Assembly (NCBI RefSeq): GCF_910596095.1
Contig: NC_056550.1
Location: forward strand, 11,964,501 to 12,028,500
Source of the DNA: Thunnus maccoyii
Lineage: Eukaryota > Chordata > Actinopteri > Scombriformes > Scombridae
DNA length: 64,000 bases
Direction: 5' to 3'
The notes beneath the pieces were generated by a model, which did not search any database, was not told the DNA's origin, and saw only the letters and a list, made by a program, of their open reading frames with translations. Position numbers and translations under genes: made by a program. Shown here one piece after another: positions 1-11,680 of this stretch. Every line of letters begins with the position of its first letter. Within the stretch, counting starts at the first letter, position 1.

Positions 1-1590
1 ATTTAACAGCTCTTTGGTTCACTACATTATCTTTTTTTTTTTTTTTTACTTAAGAGTGCTCATGTTCTTGTCTGTTTTTGCTCGGTGTAAAGTTGTCAGA
101 CGGTATCATAGATGGACTTTCTGACCTACTACAGCTTGCTAACTTCACCAGCTAACATTTAACTGCAGAGTCCTCTGAAATAAAGGACGCAACAAACTCG
201 GAACATTCAGAAATGAGCACTGGAAGATAGGGGAGAACACAAAGTCGAATGTTCAACAGATATTTTTTGCAGTGTGGACAGTGCACTTCTTGCAGCGTGG
301 TGAGGAGTAACGTTAGCCGTCAGTCCAGAGCAGCAGCAGCAGGAGTCACTGACATCAGCAGCTGATCAATAAGTGTCTTCAACATTAAAACACTCGGTCC
401 TGACTAACACCAGAGATTACACCAAGCTAGTTTTTGTACTTAAATTATTCACATCGATTTCTGGCTGCTCAGAAGTGTGCTGTGCTAACATTCTTATGTT
501 AGCTAGTGGTCTGTTAGCTAACAGAAATCCACAGAAATCCAACCTGACTGCATTGTGTTAAACTGAAACAGCTTCATGTTACGAAACTTGTCAACACGCC
601 TTAACGTTACAGATGTTAGCTTTATAAATTCTGGGACATGTGAGAGCACTGTTATGTGTGTTTAGCCCGTGTCACCCCCTGGCTAACTCAACACTGTTAA
701 GAAAACGGTGATGTTTTCACTGTAACTTAATAGTTTATTATTTATTCTATTCTAACGTTAGGTCTGATAAAGATGGCAAAATGCTCTGATAGTCTATCAT
801 CTACTACCAAACTGTGTGAAATTAATGTGTTCCAAGATGTATATGTATTTATGTATGTTTGTGTGTGTGCGCGCGCCTGCGTGTATAGGACTATTAATTA
901 AAAAGTAATCACTCTCAGTAAAAGCAATGTTTTCCAAAGTCATGCACGGCTCTAAATCCTGATGCCTTTCTTCATCATTTCTTTCTACTCCTCACAGCTG
1001 ATGACAACTCCTGCTGATGTCAGAGTCCAGTCTCTCCATCATCTCAGGTCTCACTGTGTAAAGTAAGATTTAAAATCCATTGACAAAGCCAAGTTAGTTA
1101 GCTCTTGTGGCAGTTGTGCTTGTCATACTATGTGCCTGTTTGTAGATATTTTATATTTATATTTTATATTTATTTTGGCTTAACCACAAGCATCTCAGCA
1201 GTCATCTGATTAGATCTGTTCTCATGTACTAACTCAGAAACGATATTGTCTCTGTTGTGTAAGTTTAGTTTTCACAGAAAAAACAGTACTTTAAGGTAAT
1301 ACAATTGTTGTTAATTCAGTGTTTTATTACTCATCAGGAGAACCTGAACCTGAGATCCTGTGTACGACTAAGTGGATGCTGCTGATGGAGACTGACTGAC
1401 TTCACTACCACCCTGGCTGTCCTCTTCACATCTTGCTATAGTTCACAGTTGAATATCAGGAGGAAACAATGACATTGCTGGAGTCTGTTCAAAAGATATT
1501 GCTCATCAACATTTTTACAACACATCCTATTTCTTTTACATTCATTTTACTTGCATTTTCCCTGTGATTGTTAAGATTGCTGTTAAGATT
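1..1590. other. Left flank outside the VH duplicons
   Basis: No VH exon, leader or RSS is visible. The interval has GTTAGC/TAACGTTAG-type words, a short GT/CG-rich run near 860-885, and a more GC-balanced stretch at 1330-1480. It ends with an AATAAA-like motif near 1600. The longest + strand open frame (373-561) resembles nothing I know. It could be a non-coding exon or an old dispersed repeat; I cannot decide. Confidence 0.4.
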
Positions 1591-2660
1591 AAGATGAAAT
1601 AAAGAAAATACAAACTACTACAAATAATAATTCAGATGTTTTCTTAAAAAGGACCTGTAAACCTTCTGTAAATGAAGACAACATAATGTCTATAAATCAT
1701 GTGGAATCATAATATGAAGGAGGGAAAAAACAGTTGTAGATTTCTCTACAAAATCACTAGAGGTCAGTGTCAAGTTTCTCTCTTTTACAATAAGGAAACA
1801 CTCAGATCTGCTTTTCTCATTAATCTTAACTGACTGACACTTGAATCCTGCACTGAACTAAAGCCTGATTCTCCTGCTTGTCATGTACATGGTGTCAAAA
1901 TGTGCTTGAAACAAAAGTCATTTCTGAATTTGAATGAGCCTATTTTGAATCATATATTTTGACTCAATATGATATTTACCATCAGCAGTGACTGCAGCTC
2001 AGTCTGTCAGTGTCAATTCATCATCTCAACAGACAGGAAGTAAATCTCAAGATGAACAACAGAAAGCCTAAAGGAGCTGTTGTGTATTTTTATTAAAGCT
2101 GGATGAACAAAAACTATGTCCTCCTTCTCTCATCCTCACTGATAGACTCTGCACAGTCTCACATTATTAATGTCCTCAGGTCAACTAATTCACAATTACA
2201 CAACACAGTCATCTGAGTACCACTGATGTAGCTTTAAAAGTAAGATTTCATTACAAAAAATATAATGTTAATATAAATGAAAAATCTGACTCTTCCATCA
2301 CATACTGTAGCTTCATTGAAACCATTGCTGAGAGAAGACAGCAGTAATCTATAAAGTCCAAGTTTCTCTGTGTGTGTTTCTTCAAACATCTGAAAACACT
2401 GAAACCATTCAATGTCTTTTATGCAAACTCAACTTTTCATGATATTTACATGATCCTGCTGCTGTTGTTGTATTTCTGTATGAATGAAATAAGTAAGAAA
2501 AGTCAACAAATAATGAAATAAATGTAATGAAATTAGAATATCACATGTAAAGCAGAGGTGATTTCCAGCTGTGTTTTCACTTTGCAGATATACAGTAATA
2601 ACGGTCATCAGACTCTTCTATTAGTCTCCATTTAGACCAACATTAATGCTTCATGTGTTT
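1591..2660 (+). other. Orphan B-type 3' flank followed by A-type upstream block
   Basis: 1596-1950 matches the sequence found 3' of B-family genes at about 56040-56320 and 38920-39150, but no B exon precedes it here. 2037-2660 is the upstream block shared with A-family genes at about 6790-7440 and 41280-41900. This looks like the scar of a lost B gene at the left edge of the array. Confidence 0.6.
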
Positions 2661-2760
2661 GATTCTATGCAAACTCAGTGATCCTCCTTGTTTCTCAGAT
2701 ATAAAAACTTTACATCAGACTGTCAGTGGAGATCACAGCACATCAGTTTCACCATAAACC

Positions 2761-3187
2761 ATGTTCTCTGTAGCTCTGCTGCTGCTGTTGGCAGCTGGAT
2801 CCTGTGAGTTTCTTTGTTTTTTTTCATAGTCAGCAGTTCTTCCTGTTTTTTGATAATTTGTCACAAAATATTTTCTTGTTTTCTTCGCAGGTGTGAAGTG
2901 TCAACAGTTGACACAGCCAGCCTCAGTGACTGTGCAGCCAGGTCAACGTCTGACCATCACCTGTCAGGTCTCTTATTCTGTTAGTTGCTTTTACACAGCC
3001 TGGATCAGACAGCCTGCAGGGAAAGGACTGGAGTGGATTGGAATGAGATATACTGGAGGCTCTCACTACAAAGATTCACTAAAGAACAAGTTCAGTATCG
3101 ACTTAGACTCTTCCAGCAACACAGTGACTCTAAATGGACAGAATGTGCAGCCTGAAGACACTGCTGTGTATTACTGTGCCAGAGACC
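2761..3187 (+). CDS. IGHV: VH1, immunoglobulin heavy-chain V segment, family A
   Basis: Encodes the germline part of a heavy-chain variable domain. Exon 1 (2761-2803) encodes signal peptide MFSVALLLLLAAGS and ends in phase 1 at a GTGAGT donor. Exon 2 (2891-3187) completes a Cys codon and reads VKCQQLTQPASVTVQPGQ. Canonical Cys (LTITCQV), Trp (WIRQ) and YYC are present. CDR1 is SVSCFYTA, with an extra Cys where sister genes have Ser; CDR2 is MRYTGGSHY. The promoter has octamer variant ATGCAAAC at 2667-2674 and a TATA box at 2700. The stop 'DPQ*' seen in the germline lies in the RSS and is lost on joining. It appears functional. Confidence 0.95.
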
Positions 3188-3226
3188 CACAATAACACAA
3201 ACCATCAGCAGACCTGAACAAAAACC
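3188..3226 (+). other. 23-RSS of VH1
   Basis: Heptamer CACAATA (3188-3194), 23-base spacer, nonamer ACAAAAACC (3218-3226). Confidence 0.95.
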
Positions 3227-4212
3227 CCTCAGTGCCTGAACACTTGTAACATGAAGCCACCAGAGGAGGAGCCCTCAGACCACTAATATACTAATAACAC
3301 CAGTTCACTGTTACAATAGCAGGAAACAGTATTTGATCATATTTAACCATAAAAAGTAAAATAAATATGTCATGACTTATCATAATATATAATTATAATA
3401 ATATTAAATAATACAGTGGAGGCATTTACCAAAAAGTGTTCTCTCTTCTTGACTCACAATATTTATATTTCAAGTGGTGAATTTGTTGCAGCATTATTTC
3501 AGTGGACAACAACACTTTAAAAACAATTCATGTAACAAGAAATGAAACATAAAAGTTTCTTTATGTCATTTTTAGTTTTAGTTTCAGCTTGGGGATCCAC
3601 ATAAATTACTTTTGTCAGTCTGGACTAACAATGAGAGGAAGGACTGAACAGGACAAGAAATGTAACATTTTCTCCTTTTATTTGTGAGAATACAAGAGCT
3701 TTACAGAACACTTTCACAGTCTTTGGTACGATCTGTCTCCAGTATAGATGCAAACATTATAGGTGACCTCAGTAGATCAAAATATCAGCAAACTGTAAGT
3801 AAGTTAAATAGGCTGTGGTATTAAAATAAAATAATGTCATTAATAACTGACAATAACATAATTATTTGCTTGGTCTAAATGATTGATAAATTAAAACAGG
3901 TTTTATGTCTTAGTCCTATTTGTATTGTAGATTAGTGTTGACCTTTTTTCACATATTTACCTGTTTCTTTTTCATATTTTTCACATATTCTCATCAGTTT
4001 TCTTCACTTATATTCCTACTGGGGTTTTCTTTCCCCCTGACATCCTGAATGTTATGAGCACTTTGTCAGAAAAACAAAAAAAGCAACATTTGTTCAGGAG
4101 GTACTTTTTCTATTAAAACTTAATGATAATAAGTATGAACTTTATATTGAAATTATTATTGCAAATTTTCAGTATTTCAATCTCGTTCTCTGCTTGCTGT
4201 GAGGAGGAGTCA
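3227..4212 (+). other. A-B spacer
   Basis: A-type 3' flank (3227-3800) grading into B-type upstream sequence. The same spacer recurs at about 46150-47130 between VH29 and VH30. No coding sequence seen. Confidence 0.7.
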
Positions 4213-4292
4213 ATGCAAAACCTTGATGTCTTTCACCTCTACTTATCTGACTGCAGAGAGGATGACAGAGAACAGTGGACACACAGTTTAAC

Positions 4293-4738
4293 ATGATGGA
4301 CTATAGGACAGGACTGCTGCTTTTAACTATCTGCTGGGCAGGTGAAGATTTTCACAGATCTTGAGTTGAAGTTGTTAATAAAAAGTGACCAGCTTAAATC
4401 AACTGATTATTTTCCTTTTTCTGTCTTGGCAGGTGTTGATGGTCAGACTCTGACAGAATCTGAACCAGCAGTTAAAAAGCCTGGAGAATCCCACAAACTG
4501 ACCTGTACAACATCTGGATTGTCATTCAGTAGCTACTGGATGGCCTGGATCAGACAGGCTCCTGGAAAAGGACTGGAGTGGATTGCAACTATCAATACTG
4601 GTGGTAGTAGCAAATACTACTCTCAGTCAGTTCAAGGCCGGTTCACCATCTCCAGAGACAACAGCAGAGAGCAGCTGTATCTGCAGATGAACAGTCTGAA
4701 GACTGAAGATTCTGCTGTTTATTATTGTGCTCGAGACT
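4293..4738 (+). CDS. IGHV: VH2, family B V segment
   Basis: Exon 1 (4293-4341) encodes [17 protein letters not shown], ending in phase 1 before GTGAAG. Exon 2 (4433-4738) begins [18 protein letters not shown] and has the canonical LTCTTSG Cys, WIRQ Trp and YYC. CDR1 is [10 protein letters not shown] and CDR2 [11 protein letters not shown]. Upstream is the B promoter block GAGGAGGAGTCAATGCAAAA, with octamer-like ATGCAAAA at 4213-4220, 80 bases before the ATG and with no clear TATA box. The second ATG two codons in is an equally possible start. It appears functional. Confidence 0.95.
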
Positions 4739-4776
4739 CACAGTGACTGAGTTGATTGAGCAGCTGTACAAAATCC
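4739..4776 (+). other. RSS of VH2, 22-base spacer
   Basis: CACAGTG (4739-4745), 22-base spacer, nonamer ACAAAATCC (4768-4776). The spacer is one base shorter than canonical, as in most B genes here. Confidence 0.93.
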
Positions 4777-5584
4777 TACAGTACTCATCAGACCCCCTTT
4801 AACTCACATGAATCATGTCATCAGTTCAGTTAGTTCAAGAAAATGATGTAGTTCCTTCACACCCAAACACCTTCTTGGAACCAATAATATGCTAATTGGG
4901 TTTTTAAACAAAGAATCCTAACGACGGCTCTTCAGAAAGATTTTAATTCTTTTCTTACCTAAAGCAACATTTTTTTTTTTTAACTTGAATTTCAGTATCT
5001 GAGCAGCTCTCTAGAGGCTCTGAATGTCTGTGGCTTCAAACATGTGCAACACTGATACAACAAAAAAGTATTTTATGTAAAACTCCAAACCTCCACACAG
5101 CTGCAAAAATCTCATACTGTTACATATTTTTTTTGTCACTTCACTTCCTGTTGGCAAATGATGAATTTACATATACAGTAATACATGTTTTATTAAAAGT
5201 ATACATACATGTTCTTTTTTAAGATGTCAGACTCTTCATAACTTTCAATTAATTCTATTTATTCATGTTTTTGTGGATGATAATAAGTTTTCATCTATTA
5301 TTAGACAAATTCAACTTATTGTAAAATCTCATCCTTGAAAAATGCAATATTAGAATATAATCAGTTTATCTACAATAATACATGATTAAATGGTAGATTA
5401 TTTAAAATGTCATTTTAAATAAAATCATAGCACCATTATAAGTTCACTAAATTAACCATATATCATGCTTAAGTACAAATTCAGTCTGGAAACTTCAGAC
5501 TGAACTCCTCACCTCAAAGTGATAAATAGAAGAACTAAGTAATCCAGTCCAATCCAGTTCACTTCTCCCTGTGAGGAGGAGTCA
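4777..5584 (+). other. B-type 3' flank
   Basis: Repeated after VH30, VH33, VH37 and VH40. AT-rich, with no exon seen. Confidence 0.65.
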
Positions 5585-5662
5585 ATGCAAAACTCAGAAG
5601 TCTTCCATCTCTACTTATCTGACTGCAGAGAGGATGACAGAGAACAGTGGACACAGTTTAAC

Positions 5663-6098
5663 ATGATGGACTTTAGGACAGGACTGCTGCTTCTAACTAT
5701 CTGCTGGGCAGGTGAAGATTTTCACTGATCTTGACCTGACATATAATTCATTTCAGATTTCATTCACGTTATGTTTTCTTTTTTCTCCTGACAGGTGTTG
5801 ATGGTCAGACTCTGACAGAATCTGAACCAGTGGTTAAAAAACCTGGAGAATCCCACAGATTGACCTGTACAACCTCTGGATTCACATTCAGCAGCTACCA
5901 TATGAACTGGGTCAGACAGGCTCCTGGAAAAGGACTGGAGTGGATTGCTTTTATACACACAGGCAGTGCTGCTGTCTCTTATTCCCAGTCAGTCCAGGGT
6001 AGATTCACCATCTCCAGAGATGACTCCAGCAGTAAGCTCTATCTACAGATGAATAGTCTGAAGACTGAGGACACAGCAGTGTATTACTGTGCCAGAGA
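5663..6098 (+). CDS. IGHV: VH3, family B' V segment
   Basis: Exon 1 (5663-5711) encodes [17 protein letters not shown] and exon 2 is 5795-6098. It differs from B in FR1 ([16 protein letters not shown]), CDR1 [10 protein letters not shown] with WVRQ, CDR2 [12 protein letters not shown], and FR3 [12 protein letters not shown] in place of [12 protein letters not shown]. It shares FR3 with family E and its V exon with the broken VH42. ATGCAAAA lies at 5585-5592 in the usual B promoter block. Cys, Trp and YYC are all present, so it appears functional. Confidence 0.94.
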
Positions 6099-6137
6099 CA
6101 CAGTGAGAGACAGTAATAGGAGACTCATACAAAAACT
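6099..6137 (+). other. 23-RSS of VH3
   Basis: CACAGTG (6099-6105), 23-base spacer, nonamer ACAAAAACT (6129-6137). The spacer sequence differs from B and resembles family E. Confidence 0.94.
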
Positions 6138-7437
6138 ACTTCCTCTATTTACCTCAAAGACTTGGAACATTCAATGGTCTAAATAGCAATAATAATTGTC
6201 CTGAATTGCTGATTTTAATGTTTTGGTTTTTTTTGTTTTCATTCATAACCACTAGAACCACCACTGATAACATTCAATAACATTCATTCCTTTATTATCA
6301 CTTTTTTGCAATACTGATTGTGATGAACTGTCAGTGATGAAAAGTAGTGATTGGCTGAATATTTAAGTCTGATTTGTAACCTACATAAATATATATTACT
6401 AAAATAGAAAAATGTTTTTATTTGATGAAGATATATTTTTGTGTATTTGCAAGGTTTACAGATGATGTAAAAAGACTATTTTTGGTTTCATACAATGCTG
6501 ATGATTGAATTCATTATATTACACTTGAAACCTAAATTTTGCTCTGTAAATACAGTGATTCAAAAATGTACATTTTGGTATTCTTTGTAAAAAAAATCAA
6601 AAGCACTGATTTGTTTGTGTCAGAAACATAAGTTTTGATTGTCCAATACATAATCAAAACCACATACATTCCTGAAACTGAGGCATTTTACACCCTTAAC
6701 AATATGTTTTAGGGAAAAAGACTGTGCCAGATGCATTTACTTATTAACAAATGAAATATATAAATGTCACTTTTTCACTGTTATTATTGAAGTAAATCTC
6801 AAGATGAACAGCAGGAAGCCTGAAGAAGATGTTGTGTATTTTTATTAAAGTTGGATGAACAAAAACTATGTCCTCCTTCTCTCATCCTCACTGATAGACT
6901 CTGCACAGTCTCACATTATTAATGTCCTCAGGTCAACTAATTCACAATTACACAACACACAGTCATCTGAGTACCACTGATGTATGACTGAGCTTTAAAA
7001 GTAAGATTTCATTACAAAGAATATAATGTTAATATAAATGAAAAATCTGACTCTTCCATCACATACTGTAGCTTCATTGAAACCATTGCTGAGAGAAGAC
7101 AGCAGTAATCTATAAAGTCCAAGTTTCTCTGTGTGTCTGTGTCTTCAAACATCTGAAAGCACTGAAACTATTCAATGTCTTTTATGCAAACTCAACTTTT
7201 CATGATATTTACATGATCCTGCTGCTGTTGCTGTATTTCTGTTTGAATGAAATAAGTAAGTAAAGTCAACAAATAATTAAATAATTAAACAAATGTAATG
7301 AAATTAGAATATCACATGTAAAGCAGAGATGATTTCCAGGTGTGTTTTCACTTTGCAGATATACAATAATAACAGTCATCAGACTCTTCTATTATTCTCC
7401 ATTTAGACCAACATTAATGCTTCATGTGTTTGATTCT
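6138..7437 (+). other. B' 3' flank and A upstream block
   Basis: 6530-7440 is nearly repeated at 41020-41900 (before VH27), where no B' gene precedes it. Part also recurs at 62030-62180 after VH42. No coding sequence seen. Confidence 0.65.
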
Positions 7438-7531
7438 ATGCAAACTCAGTGATCCTCCCTGTTTCTCAGATATAAAAACTTTACATCAGACTGTCAGTGG
7501 AGATCACAGCACATCAGTTTCACCATAAACC

Positions 7532-7958
7532 ATGTTCTCTGTAGCTCTGCTGCTGCTGTTGGCAGCTGGATCCTGTGAGTTTCTTTGTTTTTTTTCATAG
7601 TCAGCAGTTCTTCCTGTTTTTTGATAATTTGTCACAAAATATTTTCTTGTTTTCTTCGCAGGTGTGAAGTGTCAACAGTTGACACAGCCAGCCTCAGTGA
7701 CTGTGCAGCCAGGTCAACGTCTGACCATCACCTGTCAGGTCTCTTATTCTGTTAGCAGCTATTACACAGCTTGGATCAGACAACCTGCAGGGAAAGAACT
7801 GGAGTGGATTGGAAGTAGATATACTGGAGGCTCTTACTACAAGGATTCACTAAAGAACAAGTTCAGTATCGACTTAGACTCTTCCAGCAACAGAGTGACT
7901 CTAAACGGACAGAATGTGCAGCCTGAAGACACTGCTGTGTATTACTGTGCCAGAGACC
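7532..7958 (+). CDS. IGHV: VH4, family A V segment
   Basis: Exon 1 is 7532-7574 and exon 2 7662-7958. It is almost identical to VH1, including the leader intron. CDR1 is SVSSYYTA (no extra Cys) and CDR2 SRYTGGSYY; it has KELEW where VH1 has KGLEW. ATGCAAAC is at 7438-7445 with a TATA box about 30 bases downstream. Intact frame and splice sites; appears functional. Confidence 0.95.
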
Positions 7959-7997
7959 CACAATAACACAAACCATCAGCAGACCTGAACAAAAACC
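7959..7997 (+). other. 23-RSS of VH4
   Basis: CACAATA (7959-7965), 23-base spacer, ACAAAAACC (7989-7997). Confidence 0.95.
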
Positions 7998-8820
7998 TCT
8001 CAGTGCCTGAACACTTGTAACATGAAGCCACCAGAGGAGGAGCCCTCAGACCACTAATGATTTCAAGTCTAAGTCAAACAGTCTATGAATACTGTTTACT
8101 GTACATTAGTACTGAAAAAGTAACTGTCGAAAAAAGTATAATAAAAGCATTTGATTGCATAATGCAATAATATAGATACTAGAACATTATAATAACTGAT
8201 ATATGATATGATGGGAAAAATGGATTACACTACTAGACATTATTAAACTTTAAACCATCATATATTCAAAGAGACTGGTGTGAGCTACAATTTCACAAGT
8301 TGATGCTTTTCCCAAATAGTGTCTTATTTCTCTGACTCATAATGTCTATATGTAGAATATTGAGGAACGAATAACAGCAACATTTCAACATGCACCTTGC
8401 TTTAAAAAGGAAGCAGTGAAACCCCCAAAAGTCGTGTCTTTTCCATAACTTCATCATTTAAATTTTTCAGCTCTCATTGATAAGTGTTGTGTTAACAGTA
8501 ATAGTAAACCTCCCACAGTGAATATTTACCTGTTTGGGTGTTTGTTTTGAAATATTGTTTTATTAAATAACCACAACACATGAATGCAGATCATACATTT
8601 AACAGTTTTAAAAAGCTGATGATCTCCAAGAAAACTTAAAAACTTAAAAAAACTGGATATCAAAGGTTTGAGCTTAATATTTTGATAATTCAAAATGTAC
8701 TCAGCTCATCCTTTTTGTCATGCAGGTGTCTTAAATCACCAGTTGATGATTAATAAATTGTATGAAGGACATTTTATTTAGTATTATGCTGTGCTCATAC
8801 TTTTGAAGTTAATTATGAGA
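7998..8820 (+). other. Spacer before E relic
   Basis: Only the first ~60 bases match other A 3' flanks. From about 8590 it matches 62370 onwards (upstream of VH43). No gene seen. Confidence 0.5.
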
Positions 8821-8990
8821 CTGATGTAGGAGAAGCTGACAGTGAATCAATTTTCTCAGGAAACCAGTTCACGTCATATTTAATATGAAAACAAACTAAT
8901 CACACTGTAAACACGGCTTAGAGAACGCTAACAGTGTTGGTGGTTACTCCTGTGTCCATGGTGCTCATTATCACTTTTTGCGGCGTTAAT
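8821..8990 (+). pseudogene. Relic of a family E leader/promoter
   Basis: The GATGTAGGAG...CTCAGG...CCAGTTCAC block and the following leader-like stretch align with the promoter and leader of the E genes at 21086 and 30202. The start position reads ACG (8913-8915) and the third codon is TAG. No V exon follows; instead the sequence runs into the upstream part of VH5. The same relic occurs at 62606-62750. Confidence 0.6.
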
Positions 8991-9388
8991 TTTAATGAAT
9001 ATGTGTTCCATTATCCATGATGAAAATTTCCCAAACAACAGTCCTTACTGTTATTAATATTATTATGTGGTCACAACAATACATAATAGTTTACAGTAAA
9101 AGCAGAGATGCATTATTTTAAATAGTAACAGTTGTTTCATTGAAGTCAGTGACATTTTCAAAATGTTACATTTAAGTGAGTAATGAAATAAAAATCTGGT
9201 ATGTAAAGCAGAGGTGATTTCCATAATAACAATCATCAGACTCTTCTATTAGTCTCCAGTTAGACCAACATTAATGCTTCATGTGTTTGATTCTATGCAA
9301 ACTCAGTGATCTTCCTTGTTTCTCAGATATAAAAACTTCACATCAGACTGTCAGTGGAGATCACAGCACATCAGCTTCACCATAAACC

Positions 9389-9815
9389 ATGTTCTCTGTA
9401 GCTCTGCTGCTGCTGTTGGCAGCTGGATCCTGTGAGTTTCTTTGTTTTTTTTCATAGTCAGCAGTTCTTCCTGTTTTTTGATAATTTGTCACAAAATATT
9501 TTCTTGTTTTCTTCGCAGGTGTGAAGTGTCAACAGTTGACACAGCCAGCCTCAGTGACTGTGCAGCCAGGTCAACGTCTGACCATCACCTGTCAGGTCTC
9601 TTATTCTGTTAGCAGCTATTACACAGCTTGGATCAGACAGCCTGCAGGGAAAGAACTGGAGTGGATTGGAATGAGAGCTGGATCCACCACATACTACAAG
9701 GATTCACTAAAGAACAAGTTCAGTATCGACTTAGACTCTTCCAGCAACAGAGTGACTCTAAACGGACAGAATGTGCAGCCTGAAGACACTGCTGTGTATT
9801 ACTGTGCCAGATACC
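9389..9815 (+). CDS. IGHV: VH5, family A V segment
   Basis: Exon 1 is 9389-9431 and exon 2 9519-9815. FR1 and the leader intron are like VH1 and VH4. CDR1 is SVSSYYTA and CDR2 MRAGSTTYY, the same CDR2 type as VH29. The V end is YYCARY rather than YYCARD. Promoter ATGCAAAC is at 9295-9302 with a TATA box. Appears functional. Confidence 0.95.
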
Positions 9816-9854
9816 CACAATAAAACAAACCATCAGCAGACCTGAACAAAAACC
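9816..9854 (+). other. 23-RSS of VH5
   Basis: CACAATA (9816-9822), 23-base spacer, ACAAAAACC (9846-9854). Confidence 0.95.
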
Positions 9855-10942
9855 CCTCAGTGCCTGAACACTTGTAACATGAAGCTACCAGAGGAGGAGC
9901 CCTCAGACCACTAATGATTTCAACACCAGTTCACTGTTACAGTAACAGGAGAGAGTATTTGATCATATTTAACCATAAAAAGTAAAATAAATATCACATT
10001 ACTTATTATAATATATAATTATAATAATAATAATTCAGTGGAGGCATTTACCAAAAAGTGTTCTCTCTTCTTGACTCACAATATTTATATTTCAAATGGT
10101 GAATTTGTTGCAGCATTATTTCAGTTGACAACTACACTTTAAAAGCTCTTCATCAAAACATAAATAATCTTTCTTTATGACACTTTTAATTTTAGTTTGT
10201 GGCTCCACATAAATTACTTTTGTCAGTCTGGAATAACAATGAGAGGAAGGACTGAACAGGACAAGAAATGTAACATTTTCTGCTTTTACTCGTGAGAATA
10301 TAAAAGCTTTACAAAACACTTTCACAGTCTTTGGTATGATCTGTCTCCAGTATAGATGCAAACATTACAGGTGACCTCAGTAGATCAAAATATAAGCAAA
10401 CTGTAAATAAGTTAAATATGCTGTGGTATTAAAATAAAATAAAGTTATAAACAACTAACAACAGTGTTACTTCTTTCTTGCTCCTCTGCACTATTATTAA
10501 TGATTATAAATTAAAACAGGTTGTTTGATGTCTTAGTCCTCTGCATATTGAAGATTAATGTTCACCATTTTTAAAAATGGTTCATCAGATTTTAGATGTC
10601 CTTTCTCGTAGGCAGCCATTGGTTTTTGTTCATGTGTATGAAAATCATTTTAATTTTCTGAGGTGAGATTCATCTCATGTTTTAGCAAAGTTAAGATTTT
10701 GTGTCATGATAATTCAGTTGTGAGTGTGTTAAAAATATGTATTTGTTGAGTGATACTCTGATATCCAACAACACGAGATGGTTGCAACTCAAACTTCAAA
10801 CACAAAATTCAACTTTTGAAGACAATTCTGATTAAGTAGAAGTTTCAAATATAGATTGCCTAATTCAAAATTATTTTAGCTTGTGTTGAAATTATTACAT
10901 TATTGTTTTACACAACAAACAAAAGGTCCAATTCTATCCTCC
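9855..10942 (+). other. A-B spacer
   Basis: A 3' flank followed by a block repeated before VH25 (37260-38000) and VH26 (39360-40030). No exon seen. Confidence 0.65.
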
Positions 10943-11018
10943 ATGTGAGGACGAGTCAATTCAAAACTTGGTTGACTTCCAACTTCACTGATCCAACTGC
11001 AAAGAAAATGACAAATTG
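10943..11018 (+). promoter_or_regulatory. Degenerate second copy of the B promoter
   Basis: GAGGACGAGTCAATTCAAAA and the next ~50 bases align with the B promoter and 5' UTR block, but ATGCAAAA has become TTCAAAA. It lies about 175 bases upstream of the real VH6 promoter. It is probably inactive. Confidence 0.6.
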
Positions 11019-11195
11019 TTTAGTTTCTACTGCGACTTTTGTTTTATGCAACGTAAGAGTATTGCATATTTAAAAAACTTCAATGCAATTCTCTGCTTGC
11101 TGTGAGGAGGAGTTAATGCAAAGCTTGGATGTCTTCCACCTCTACTTATCTGACTGCAGAGAGGATGACAGAGAACAGTGGACGCACAGTTTAAC

Positions 11196-11642
11196 ATGAT
11201 GGACTATAGGACAGGATTGCTGCTTTTAACTATCTGCTGGGCAGGTGAAGATTTTCACTGATCTTGAGTTGAAGACATCATAAGAAAGTTTAAAACTTAC
11301 AGCAAATAACTGTTTCCTTTTTTGTCTTGACAGGTGTTGATGGTCAGACTCTGACAGAATCTGAACCAGCAGTTAAAAAGCCTGGAGAATCCCACAAACT
11401 GACCTGTACAACATCTGGATTGTCATTCAGCAGCTACTACATGGCCTGGATCAGACAGGCTCCTGGAAAAGGACTGGAGTGGGTTGCAACTATCAGTAAT
11501 GATGGTAGTAGCTACATCTACTACTCTCAGTCAGTTCAAGGCCAGTTCACCATCTCCAGAGACAACAGCAGAGAGCAGCTGTATCTGCGGATGAACAGTC
11601 TGAAGACTGAAGATTCTGCTGTTTATTATTGTGCTCGACACT
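11196..11642 (+). CDS. IGHV: VH6, family B V segment
   Basis: Exon 1 is 11196-11244 and exon 2 11334-11642. CDR1 is [10 protein letters not shown] and CDR2 [13 protein letters not shown], two codons longer than VH2. FR3 has two changes unique among its sisters: VQGQF (others VQGRF) and YLRMN (others YLQMN). The octamer-like motif is ATGCAAAG (11116-11123). Splice sites, Cys, Trp and YYC are intact. Probably functional; the lost FR3 Arg might weaken folding. Confidence 0.92.
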
Positions 11643-11680
11643 CACAGTGACTGAGTTGGTTGAGCAGCTGTACAAAATCC
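11643..11680 (+). other. RSS of VH6, 22-base spacer
   Basis: CACAGTG (11643-11649), 22-base spacer, ACAAAATCC (11672-11680). Confidence 0.93.

Noticed and set aside
373-561. 62-codon open frame at the left edge
   Set aside because: No known motif and AT-rich context; likely chance.
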